Assembly (NCBI GenBank): GCA_902793325.1
Contig: CADBCY010000002.1
Coordinates: forward strand, 1 to 64,000
Direction of reading: 5' to 3'
DNA from: an uncultured Eubacteriales bacterium
GTDB taxonomy: Bacteria > Bacillota > Clostridia > Christensenellales > Aristaeellaceae
DNA: 64,000 nt
Part shown: one piece after another, positions 56,632 to 64,000 of the stretch
Numbering within the stretch: position 1 is the stretch's first letter
Layout: each line of letters begins with the position of its first letter
Translations under genes and position numbers: made by a program
The notes under the pieces: model-generated
Seen by the model: the letters and a program-made list of their open reading frames with translations, nothing else
Database searches by the model: none
What the model was told of the DNA's origin: nothing

Positions 56632-56859
56632 CTACAGCTCGCCGTAGCGTACCGCAAGAACCTCGTCCCGCTTCATGAGATTCCGCCCGCGGTTGGCCTC
56701 GAGGAACGCCTCCATGACATCCCGCCGGATGACCATGCGCCGCCCGGCCTGGAGCACCGGCAGCTTTCCCCAGCCGATCAGCAGCCGCAGGCCGTCGCGG
56801 TCGATGCCCGTGCGCACCTCCGCCTCGTTGAGCGTATACACCAGCTTCGAAGCTTCCAT
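56632..56859 (-). CDS. Small excisionase-type HTH protein
   Basis: A 75-residue winged-HTH protein of the excisionase (HTH_17) kind: VYTLNEAEVRTGIDRDGLRLLI, GRRMVIRRDVMEAFLEA. Third gene after dinB and the 83-residue protein; overlaps neither. The start at 56859 was chosen with AGGAG upstream; an ATG 18 bases earlier overlaps the previous stop. Likely a DNA-binding accessory protein of the SOS operon; function unknown. Confidence 0.65.
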   Translation of the reverse strand: MEASKLVYTLNEAEVRTGIDRDGLRLLIGWGKLPVLQAGRRMVIRRDVMEAFLEANRGRNLMKRDEVLAVRYGEL

Positions 56860-56873
56860 GTTCACCTCTCCTC

Positions 56874-57125
56874 TCATTCCGCCGCCGCGTCCCTGGCTTC
56901 CACGAACCAGCGGCCGTCGTCCTCGAACAGGCGGATCTCCCGGCCCCGCACCCGGCAGGTATACCGCATGCCCTGGCCGCCCGCCTTTGTGGACGCCGCC
57001 CGTCGCACGTCCAGCAGCCGGTCCACGGCGAAGCTGCGGCCGTCCTCCCAGAAGATGCGCAGGGGCCGGGTTTTGCCGCTCTCGTCCACGTCCACCTGCA
57101 CCCGCACGTACACCCTGTGCGCCAT
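56874..57125 (-). CDS. Small protein of the dinB operon (DUF6504-like)
   Basis: An 83-residue protein, mostly beta by pattern (RVYVRVQVDVDESGKTRPL, WEDGRSFAVDRLLDVRRAAS). It resembles short proteins often encoded next to Y-family polymerases in Firmicutes, as I recall, but I cannot name the family firmly. It lies 19 bases after dinB and just before the HTH gene, so it is part of the same LexA-controlled unit. Confidence 0.5.
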   Translation of the reverse strand: MAHRVYVRVQVDVDESGKTRPLRIFWEDGRSFAVDRLLDVRRAASTKAGGQGMRYTCRVRGREIRLFEDDGRWFVEARDAAAE

Positions 57126-57144
57126 TCGAATCGCCTCCTTCGCT

Positions 57145-58335
57145 TCAATTCTCCTTCAGAAAGTGGATCTCCCCGCCGCCCAGCAGGCTGGCCCGCCGCA
57201 GCGCGTCGTGGCCGAAGCGGCGCCGGATGTCGCCCACGGCGTTCTCCAGGTCGTACCTCCGGTCCCGCGCGTCCGCGAACAGGCTCAGCTGCACATCCCC
57301 CTCCAGGCTCTCCAGCGCCGAAACGCTCACGCCCAGACTTCGCACGGGCCGCTCCCAGCGGTAGTGGGCGCGAAACAGCGCCATGGCGCAGGTACAGATC
57401 TCCGACGCCAGCGCCGTGGCGTGGTCCAGCCTGTGGCGGACGCTGGTGGTGTACAGCGCGCAGTCCCGCACCGATACGCACACCGTCCGCCCCTGGAGCC
57501 CCTGGGCGCGGAGCCGTTCCGCCACGCTGTCGGCGAGCGCCATCAGCACGCGGTGCGCGCCCGCGTCGTCCACGATATCCCTGGCCGTGGTGGTGCTGTT
57601 GCCGACGGACTTGATCGCCTCGCCCTCTCCCTCGCGCAATACCGGCGACTGGTCCAGGCCGTTGGCGAACACCCACAGCATCTCGCCGCTCTTCCCGAGC
57701 GCCGTCCGCAGCAGCTCCCGCGGGCTCCTGGCGATGTCGCCGATGGTGCGGATGTTCCGCGCCGCCAGCCGCCGCCGGGTGGAGGGGCCCACGTACAGCA
57801 GGTCCCCCGCGGGCAGGGGCCATACGCGGTCGCGGTAGTTCTCCGGCGTGATGACGGTGGTGGCGTCGGGCTTCTTCATGTCGCTGCCCAGCTTGGCGAA
57901 GATCTTGTTGTAGGAGACCCCCACGGACACCGTCAGCCCCAACTCCTCCCTGGCGCGCCGCCGCAGTTCCCCCGCGATGGCCTCGCCGCCGCGCTCGTGG
58001 CCGGTGACGTCCATCCAGCACTCGTCCAGGCCGAAGCTCTCCACCGCGTCGGTGTACTCGGCGCAGATCGCCTTCATCATCCGCGCGAAGCGCAGGTACT
58101 TGGGGTAGTCCGGCGGGATGATCTTCAGGTTCGGGCACTTGCGCACGGCCTGCCAGACGGCCTCGCCCGTCTGCACCCCGGCGCGCTTGGCCAGCATGTT
58201 TTTCGCCAGCACGATGCCGTGCCGCACGGCGGGGTCGCCGCACACCGCCATGGGGACCGCCCGCAGCGACGGCTCGTACACGCACTCCACGCTGGCGTAG
58301 AAGTTGTTCAGATCGCTGTGCAGTATGGTTCGCAT
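57145..58335 (-). CDS. dinB: Y-family DNA polymerase IV
   Basis: Translesion polymerase. Catalytic motifs: HSDLNNFYASVE (metal Asp), FGLDECWMDVT (Asp-Glu) and VGVSYNKIFAKLGSDMKKP. The C-terminal little-finger domain runs from about residue 240. 396 residues. The start at 58335 gives MRTILHSD, the normal beginning; the longer open frame upstream runs across the promoter and LexA box and is excluded. No clear beta-clamp motif was checked at the end. Confidence 0.95.
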   Translation of the reverse strand: MRTILHSDLNNFYASVECVYEPSLRAVPMAVCGDPAVRHGIVLAKNMLAKRAGVQTGEAVWQAVRKCPNLKIIPPDYPKYLRFARMMKAICAEYTDAVESFGLDECWMDVTGHERGGEAIAGELRRRAREELGLTVSVGVSYNKIFAKLGSDMKKPDATTVITPENYRDRVWPLPAGDLLYVGPSTRRRLAARNIRTIGDIARSPRELLRTALGKSGEMLWVFANGLDQSPVLREGEGEAIKSVGNSTTTARDIVDDAGAHRVLMALADSVAERLRAQGLQGRTVCVSVRDCALYTTSVRHRLDHATALASEICTCAMALFRAHYRWERPVRSLGVSVSALESLEGDVQLSLFADARDRRYDLENAVGDIRRRFGHDALRRASLLGGGEIHFLKEN

Positions 58336-58351
58336 GGTATTCGCCCTCAAA

Positions 58352-58365
58352 AGAACATTTGTTCG
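58352..58365 (-). promoter_or_regulatory. LexA (SOS) box of the dinB operon
   Basis: On the minus strand CGAACAAATGTTCT, matching CGAACNNNNGTTCG at all but the final base. It lies just downstream of the dinB -10, where LexA would block transcription. Confidence 0.82.
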
Positions 58366-58377
58366 ATTTACGTTTTT

Positions 58378-58406
58378 ATCATAGCATCTCCGCGGCCAAA
58401 ATGCAA
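58378..58406 (-). promoter_or_regulatory. Promoter of the dinB operon
   Basis: TTGCAT (58401-58406), 17-base spacer, TATGAT (58378-58383) on the minus strand. Confidence 0.75.
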
Positions 58407-58524
58407 TCGAACATGATATGAAATTTCTTCCAGGAAAAATCACACCATTTTCAGGGAACCCGGGGCGATTCCACCCCGTCAAAGGGGTAACAATTTGGAA
58501 GTCTGTCAGAAGGAGGCTCCAGTC

Positions 58525-61500
58525 ATGAAGAAGATCGTGGTCATACTGCTCTGCCTGCTGTGCCTGTTGTGGGCCGGCTCCGCGCTGGCGGAAAAGCCCC
58601 TCATGGCGCGCAGCGGCGGCCTCGCGGCCTATTACGACGGCGCGGGCGGCATCGCCATTCCCGGCAAGAGCGGCGTCATCAACGCCAATACCGCCGCGGG
58701 CATCGTCGCCGTCGACAACTATCGCGCGTCCTACCTCACCGAAGTCACCGAAGGCGAGGACTTCGCGCCGGGGGATCTGCGCCTGGTAAGCCTGGAGAGC
58801 TTCGAGGATACCCTGGCCGCCCGGCAGGTCTACGCCGCCTGCGAGCTGAACAGCGACAGCATCTATTTCGTCCCGGACGAAGCGCGCACGGAGCTGCGCC
58901 GGCTGAACCCCGCGACGCTCGAGACCGAGACGGTCTACACCTCGAACGAGCCCATCGACCGGCTCTACGCCTCCGCCGAGGGCATGGTGTTTGAACTGGC
59001 CGAGCAGGCGGGCACGCTGGTGTACAACCCCGAGGCGGGCAGCGTGGACTTCTATCCCGGCGGCATCCCGAAGCAGGGCATGCTCACGGACACCCACGAG
59101 CTGTACCTGACCGAGGAGGATATCCTGTACGCGCGCGACCTGGGGAGCCTCGTGGCGCGCGCCGTGGACGCGGGCGTCTCTTCCTTCGCCCCGCTGAACG
59201 GCGGCGTGTATTACATCGCGGACAGCGGCACGGTGCAGTCGCTTCGCTTCTATGACCCCGCGAGCCGCAAGGTGACCGCGCTCTCAAAGAGCCTGCCCGA
59301 GGGCAGCGGCCAGTTGACCGCCAGCGCCGGGAAGCTGTACGCGCTGGACACCGCCCGCAACCTCTACGCCGTCTCCCCCGACACCGGCGCGGCGACGAAG
59401 ATCGGCAGCTACGCGGACCTGGGCAAATTCTCCCTGCCGAGCGGCATGAACGCCACCGGCGTGCGCATCGAGGCCATGCCCGGCGCCGTGAACGTCTACG
59501 CGGAGCTGGAGGAAGCCGACGCGCTCCCCGACTTCACGTTCATCGAATTCGAGTCCGACATGAACGCGGGCGAGAAGTCCTACGCGCTGGTGAACACGCT
59601 GCCCATCGAGGGTGAAGCGAGCGTGTGGGACGCGCTCAAGCCCGCCCCGCAGTACACGACCCTGGCCCGCGGCAGCCGCGGCGACGCCGTGCGCGCCATC
59701 CAGCAGCCCCTGTACGACCTGGGCTACTACGATTACAAAGTAGACGGCATCTTCGGGCCCCGCACCCAGTGGGCCGTGCGGCTGGTACAATCCGACCTGG
59801 GGCTGAGGGACGACGGCATCGCCGACGCCGACCTGCAGCGGACGATACTGTCCGGCAGGCTCTCGGCCTATGATCCCTACCTCCCGCTGGCGCGCGGCAA
59901 CCGGGGGCTGCGGGTCCAGCTGATGCAGCAGCGCCTGCGCGACCTGGGCTATCTCGCCGACGCCGCGGACCGCATCTTCGGGCCGCGCACGCAGAAGGCG
60001 GTCCAGCTCTTCCAGCGCGAAAACGGCCTCGCGGTCGACGAAAGCGCGACCCGCGAGACCCTGCGCCGCCTGTTCAGCGACCTCGCGTCGCCCTGCTCCA
60101 GCTACATCGACCTGTACCGCGGGGACACCGGCTACCGCGTGCGCGAGCTGAATAACCGCCTGCGCGAGCTGTACTACCTGGAGTCCGCCATCGGCAGCGC
60201 CTATACCGCCGAGACGGCCTCCGCCGTGCGCGTGTTCCAGCGCACCGCGGGCCTGCCCGAGACCGGTGCGGCGACCATCCCCGTGTTGAAGGAGCTCTTC
60301 GCGGAGGACGCCCCCGAGGCGCCCGGCTATATCCCGCTGCGCCGCGGCGACGAGAACGACCGCGTGACAGCCCTGCAGAAGCGCCTGAAGGAGCTGGGCT
60401 ACTACGATTCCCGCATCACCGGCTACTACGGCCGCGTGACCCAGGACGCCGTCGCCCGCTTCCAGCAACGCGCGGAGCTGAAGCCCACCGGCGTCGCCAC
60501 CGTGCGCACCCAGCAGCTCCTGTTCGCGGACGACGCGCCGCGCTACGTGAAGCCGACCTTCATCGGCACGCCCGTCATCACGCTGGACGCCTATGAATAC
60601 CAGGACGGCAGGGTCTTCCGCATTGCCGACGACAGCGCGCCCAACGGCGTCGTCACCTTCACCTGGTACGCCGACGGCGACGTGCGCACCTACAACGTGC
60701 GCATCGAGGACGACAAGGGCCGCATCTACATGGACAGCGATACCCTGCTGAACCGCACCGGCGTCTCCGTCGCCACGTTGAAGTACAAGCGCACCTATAC
60801 GCTGACCGTCACCGCGTACCCCGAGGACGGCGACAGCCGCCACATCACCTCCGCTTCGCTGAAGTTCGCCCGCATCAAGCCCGAGCCGGAGAAGCCGCAG
60901 GTGGCGAAGATCGGCAACCCCGAGCTGAACGTGGAGCCCGTGGCCCGCGTGGAAAACGGCATCCACTACATCCTGCCCGGCGAGGTGGAGCTGCAGTGGT
61001 ACGCCGAGGGCGACGTGGCCTTCTACCGCGCCATCGTGCTGGACGAGGCCGACCACGCGCTGCTGGAGAGCGGCGACACCACCGATCTCAGCATCGCCTT
61101 CGGTTCCGACCTGCTGACCCAGGGCGAGGTCTACACGCTGTACGTGTACGCCATCCCCCGGAACGGCACCATGGACAACGCCAGGATGCGCACGCTGCGC
61201 TTCTCCCTGCCCGTGGTGGAGCTGCCCGAGCCGGAGCCCGAGACCAACACGGAGCAGGAGGAGACCTTCGCCTCCGCGGACGCGCCGGAGCTCAGCTTCG
61301 CGCCGCTCGCCGAGGAGCTGGACGGCGTGGCCTACCTCAACGGCGACATACTGACCCTGGGCTGGGCGGCCGAGGGCAGCGTGGACCACTACGACGTCAC
61401 CATCTCGGACGACGCCGGCCACACGCTGCTCTCCGGCAGCACCAGCAAGCCCGGCGTGGCCTTCAGCCGCGACAAGCTGACCGAGGGCGCCGTGTACACG

Positions 61501-62886
61501 CTGGATGTCACCGCCACCTTCGCAAACGGCAGCATCGAGGAAACCGCCTCCACCTCCGCGCTGTTCGCGCTGTACGAGGACGTGGTGGACCAGGTCATCG
61601 ACGCCCCGGACGCCGAAGGCGAAGAGACCCCCGATTCGGACGAAGAGGAAGTCGAGCAGACGGACACCTACTCGCAGGAGCAGCCGCCCATGTCCGGCGG
61701 CATCGGCGCGCCGACCATCGACTTCGACCCCATCGAGGCCTACGACGGCGACATCGCCCTCGTGGAAGGCAGCACCGTCACGCTGTCCTGGTTCGCCGAA
61801 GGCGACATTTCGACCTACAACGTCGAGGTCCGGAACAGCCAGAACCAGCAGATGGCCAGCGCCAGCACCGACAAGACCTCCCTCTCCATCCACGGCGACG
61901 TGCTCGTCCCCGGCGAGACCTACACACTGATCGTGGAGGCCGTCCCGGCCGACGGCGCGGCCCAGACCGCCACGGCCTCCGCCCGCTTCGCCAAGGCCGC
62001 GACCGCGGAACCCGCGCCGGAAGCGCCCGCCGTCGAAGCGGTTGAAACAGCGCCCGAAACCGATGATACGCCCCAGGCCGAGGAACCCGAGCCGGAGGAG
62101 ATCGTCGCGCCCGAGCCGGAGGAAACCGTACCGCAACCGGAGCAGCCCGCGGAAGAACCGACCGAAGTCGAACGATCTCCAGAAGAACCGACCGAAGTCG
62201 AACAGCCTGTTGAGGCGCCGGAGGAACCCGCCACCGAGGAATCCGCCCAGGATTCCGAGGAGGAAACCTATACGGAGGAATCCTTCGACGATTACGAGGA
62301 GGAAGCCTACACGGAGGAACCTTCTGACGATTACGAGGAAGAAACCTACACGGATGAATCTTCTGACGATTACGAGGAAGAAGCCTACACGGAGGAATCT
62401 TCCGACGATTACGAGGATGAAACCTACACGGAGGAATCCTTCGACGATTACGAGGAAGAAGCCTACACGGAGGAACCTTCCGACGATTATGGGGAAGAAA
62501 CCGACGGCGGCGAGACTGCCATGGGCGGTGAACCCCTCCCCGACCCCGTGATCGGCTTCGAGCCCGTCGCGGAGATCATGGGCGATGTGACCTATGTGGC
62601 AGGCGATAACGTCACCCTGTCCTGGAGCGTCGCGGGCGACGCGCAGTCCTACACCATCTCCATACTGGACGCGGACGGCCTGCCCATCGCCAGCCAGTCC
62701 ACGGAACAGAGCGCGCTCACCGTCCCCGCCGACATCTTCGAGCCCGGCACGGTGTACACGCTGAGCGTCACCGCCGTCCCGGCGGACGGCAGCGGCCTGA
62801 CGTCCGCCACCGCCTCCGCGAAGTTCGCGATCCGCGCAGGCGAGGCCGTCGAGGGCGACGACTACGAGGAAGCCGAAGACTTCTGA
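58525..62886 (+). CDS. Giant secreted peptidoglycan-binding protein with Ig-like repeats
   Basis: A 1453-residue extracellular protein. Signal peptide MKKIVVILLCLLCLLWAGSA. Residues about 30-360 look like a beta-propeller-type sensor region. Four PG_binding_1 repeats (about 372-672, 'LGYYD..VDGIFGPRTQ') bind cell wall. Five Ig/FN3-like repeats of about 100 residues follow (near 680, 796, 920, 1058 and 1339), each with 'W.A.GD...Y.V.I.D' and 'PG..YTL.V.A.P.DG'. Residues 1160-1240 are Glu/Pro-rich, and 1245-1322 are six 13-residue Asp/Glu/Tyr repeats. No LPxTG; wall binding may replace it. Start at 58525 follows AGAAGGAGG. A surface role is likely; the ligand is unknown. Confidence 0.85.
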   Translation: MKKIVVILLCLLCLLWAGSALAEKPLMARSGGLAAYYDGAGGIAIPGKSGVINANTAAGIVAVDNYRASYLTEVTEGEDFAPGDLRLVSLESFEDTLAARQVYAACELNSDSIYFVPDEARTELRRLNPATLETETVYTSNEPIDRLYASAEGMVFELAEQAGTLVYNPEAGSVDFYPGGIPKQGMLTDTHELYLTEEDILYARDLGSLVARAVDAGVSSFAPLNGGVYYIADSGTVQSLRFYDPASRKVTALSKSLPEGSGQLTASAGKLYALDTARNLYAVSPDTGAATKIGSYADLGKFSLPSGMNATGVRIEAMPGAVNVYAELEEADALPDFTFIEFESDMNAGEKSYALVNTLPIEGEASVWDALKPAPQYTTLARGSRGDAVRAIQQPLYDLGYYDYKVDGIFGPRTQWAVRLVQSDLGLRDDGIADADLQRTILSGRLSAYDPYLPLARGNRGLRVQLMQQRLRDLGYLADAADRIFGPRTQKAVQLFQRENGLAVDESATRETLRRLFSDLASPCSSYIDLYRGDTGYRVRELNNRLRELYYLESAIGSAYTAETASAVRVFQRTAGLPETGAATIPVLKELFAEDAPEAPGYIPLRRGDENDRVTALQKRLKELGYYDSRITGYYGRVTQDAVARFQQRAELKPTGVATVRTQQLLFADDAPRYVKPTFIGTPVITLDAYEYQDGRVFRIADDSAPNGVVTFTWYADGDVRTYNVRIEDDKGRIYMDSDTLLNRTGVSVATLKYKRTYTLTVTAYPEDGDSRHITSASLKFARIKPEPEKPQVAKIGNPELNVEPVARVENGIHYILPGEVELQWYAEGDVAFYRAIVLDEADHALLESGDTTDLSIAFGSDLLTQGEVYTLYVYAIPRNGTMDNARMRTLRFSLPVVELPEPEPETNTEQEETFASADAPELSFAPLAEELDGVAYLNGDILTLGWAAEGSVDHYDVTISDDAGHTLLSGSTSKPGVAFSRDKLTEGAVYTLDVTATFANGSIEETASTSALFALYEDVVDQVIDAPDAEGEETPDSDEEEVEQTDTYSQEQPPMSGGIGAPTIDFDPIEAYDGDIALVEGSTVTLSWFAEGDISTYNVEVRNSQNQQMASASTDKTSLSIHGDVLVPGETYTLIVEAVPADGAAQTATASARFAKAATAEPAPEAPAVEAVETAPETDDTPQAEEPEPEEIVAPEPEETVPQPEQPAEEPTEVERSPEEPTEVEQPVEAPEEPATEESAQDSEEETYTEESFDDYEEEAYTEEPSDDYEEETYTDESSDDYEEEAYTEESSDDYEDETYTEESFDDYEEEAYTEEPSDDYGEETDGGETAMGGEPLPDPVIGFEPVAEIMGDVTYVAGDNVTLSWSVAGDAQSYTISILDADGLPIASQSTEQSALTVPADIFEPGTVYTLSVTAVPADGSGLTSATASAKFAIRAGEAVEGDDYEEAEDF
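62257..62490 (+). repeat. 39-bp tandem repeat, six units, inside the surface-protein gene
   Basis: Six in-frame 39-base units encode 13-residue repeats with consensus EEEAYTEEPSDDY. The unit length is a multiple of three, so copy-number change would lengthen or shorten the protein without a frameshift. An acidic, Tyr-containing linker is the coded result. Confidence 0.93.
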
Positions 62887-62913
62887 TCCGCGAACGCACC
62901 CTGACTGAACGAC

Positions 62914-62971
62914 AATCTCCCCGCCTTTCGCTGGCGTGCCCGATGGGCGCCTCCGCGACGGCGGGGAGATT
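62914..62971 (+). terminator. Hairpin downstream of the surface-protein gene
   Basis: A 12-bp perfect stem (AATCTCCCCGCC with GGCGGGGAGATT, long loop), 27 bases past the stop; the T-run is weak. Confidence 0.6.
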
Positions 62972-63021
62972 TGTGTTGTCGTATGGATTTGCCTGCCTCC
63001 GGCGGCGGGGCTTCGCCGGCG

Positions 63022-64000
63022 CTATCGCCGCAGCTTCACCGTGTCGAGCGTCGCCTCGGGCAGCAGCTCCGGGTGGATATGGGTGTCGTTTCGCCGGGCG
63101 AGCGCCTCGAGATAGCCCTCCATCAGCCGCCGGTAGTCCTCCAGCGCCTCGATGCCGTTGAGCCGCTCCAGCACGTCCGCCGCGCCGGTCAGCCCAGGCA
63201 GCAGCCAGCCGCTGAACTTGCGCATCTCCCGCACGGCCACCTTTTCCGGGCGGTGCAATGTCGCGCGGGTGGCGAGCGTCACCAGCAGCCGGATGCGCTC
63301 CTCCGCCCCGCGCTCCGGGATTTCCTCGCCCCGGCGCAGCCTTCGGATGTCGTCGAAGATCCAGGGCTGCTTCAGCGCCGCGCGCCCGATGGACACCCCC
63401 GCCGCGCCGGTATCCGCCAGGAAGGCGAGCGCGTCGCCGGCGCAGGTGACGCCGCCGTTGGCGTACACGGGGATGCGCGCCTCGCGGCAGATCGCGCGGA
63501 TGCCCGCCGCGTCCACCGGCCCGGCGTAGAGCTGCTCCCGTGTGCGGCCGTGGATCGTCACCGCCTGAAAGCCCAGCTCCTGCGCCGCCCGCACCAGCTC
63601 CGGCGCGGTGATGTGCCCGGCGTCCCAGCCCATGCGCAGCTTGAGCCGCACCGGCAGGTCCGTGCTCTGCTTCACCGCCGCCATAATCGCCACCGCCAGC
63701 TCCGGCTTCTCGAGCAGCGCTGCGCCGTTGCCGCTGCCCACCACGGTGCGCGCCGGGCAGCCCATGTTGATCTCCAGCGCGTCGAATCGGTGCAGCGCGG
63801 TCAGCCTTTCGGCGGAAGCGGCCATCAGCGCGGAATTACAGCCGATGAGCTGCGCGGCCAGGTTCCCCTCGCCGGGCAGGCGCACCAGCGTCTCCAGGTA
63901 CTTGTCGCTCATCCTGCGCTTCGCGCGGCCCAGCGCCTGGGAGAGGATCATCTCCGTGGTGGCCCCGTCCGCGCCGTACTCAAAGCAGACGGTGCGGAAG
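63022..64000 (-). CDS. dus: tRNA-dihydrouridine synthase (N-terminus beyond the window)
   Basis: FMN enzyme reducing uridine to dihydrouridine in the tRNA D-loop. Only about 326 residues are inside; the frame is open to the window end (FRTVCFEYGADGATTE before the first Met), so the first part lies at higher coordinates. The catalytic Cys lies in INMGCPARTVVG. Further marks are KLRMGWD, VTIHGRTREQLYAG and PVYANGGVTCAGDAL with the FMN-phosphate region GVSIGRAALKQPW. Most like DusB of Firmicutes. Confidence 0.9.
   Translation of the reverse strand, partial: FRTVCFEYGADGATTEMILSQALGRAKRRMSDKYLETLVRLPGEGNLAAQLIGCNSALMAASAERLTALHRFDALEINMGCPARTVVGSGNGAALLEKPELAVAIMAAVKQSTDLPVRLKLRMGWDAGHITAPELVRAAQELGFQAVTIHGRTREQLYAGPVDAAGIRAICREARIPVYANGGVTCAGDALAFLADTGAAGVSIGRAALKQPWIFDDIRRLRRGEEIPERGAEERIRLLVTLATRATLHRPEKVAVREMRKFSGWLLPGLTGAADVLERLNGIEALEDYRRLMEGYLEALARRNDTHIHPELLPEATLDTVKLRR

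Noticed and set aside
58336-59097. N-terminal extension of dinB across 58336-59097
   Set aside because: It would run over the dinB promoter, the LexA box and the divergent surface-protein start; MRTILHSD is the normal polymerase IV beginning.
62257-62490. CRISPR-like or non-coding tandem repeat
   Set aside because: Units are contiguous without spacers and in frame with a long coding region; they encode a 13-residue protein repeat.

Overview
The window looks like a chromosomal segment of a GC-rich, anaerobic, Gram-positive (Clostridia-type) bacterium. The signs are TTGACA/TATAAT promoters, GGAGG ribosome sites, two T-box leaders, a Bacillus-type LexA box, a XpaC-TelA pair, BspA-type leucine-rich repeats, many 2-oxoacid:ferredoxin-type enzymes and an anaerobic Ni-CO dehydrogenase/acetyl-CoA synthase. 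An uncultured gut Christensenellales/Oscillospirales-like lineage is my best guess, inferred from gene content only. I see no insertion sequences, phage, CRISPR array, tRNA or rRNA.

Layout. 0.1-2 kb: secreted L,D-transpeptidase. 2.3-9.1 kb: complete F1Fo-ATPase operon (atpIBEFHAGDC), with a c subunit carrying a two-carboxylate Na+-type site and an epsilon subunit lacking its C-terminal domain. 9.4-14.3 kb: branched-chain amino acid ABC transporter (livJHMGF). 14.6-14.9 kb: structured ncRNA with its own promoter and terminator. 14.9-16.6 kb: metA-GNAT operon preceded by a Met-rich leader peptide and a terminator, an apparent ribosome-mediated attenuator. 16.6-24.7 kb: VWA/MoxR pair, CooF-like ferredoxin, and divergently cooS-cooC-acsB behind a long structured leader. 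24.8-28.4 kb: XRE/zinc-ribbon regulator, 5-formyl-THF cyclo-ligase, RNase R. 28.5-32.8 kb: TPM, LemA-like, TelA, XpaC envelope/stress cluster and exonuclease III. 33-36.6 kb: inositol-phosphatase family protein, T-box-controlled cysS, LRR surface protein. 36.6-44.6 kb: a PurF-like protein without the glutaminase cysteine, then cbiD-cbiC-cbiJET-cbiH-cbiG-cbiF (anaerobic corrin ring), with a triple 16-bp operator array in front of cbiD. 44.7-49.9 kb: Nudix and HD hydrolases and a four-subunit 2-oxoacid:ferredoxin oxidoreductase with a P-loop ATPase. 50-52.7 kb: T-box-controlled XRE-cupin-acyl-CoA-synthetase fusion. 53-58.4 kb: SSB-like protein, metallo-beta-lactamase fold protein, flavoprotein remnant, diguanylate cyclase, and a LexA-box dinB operon. 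58.5-62.9 kb: very large peptidoglycan-binding/Ig-repeat surface protein with a 39-bp tandem repeat. 63-64 kb: dus, cut by the window end.

How the parts fit. The transporter (livJHMGF), the 2-oxoacid oxidoreductase and the T-box-controlled acyl-CoA ligase suggest uptake and ferredoxin-linked oxidation of amino-acid-derived 2-oxoacids. CODH/ACS needs a corrinoid protein, and corrin biosynthesis genes lie in the same window. The predicted Na+-type ATPase would suit an anaerobe living on a sodium gradient, but no Rnf or Ech complex lies here. The most unusual items are the metA leader peptide, the T-box on a fused regulator-ligase, the ACAGAC-N4-GTCTGT operator array, the unidentified ncRNA and the CODH leader.
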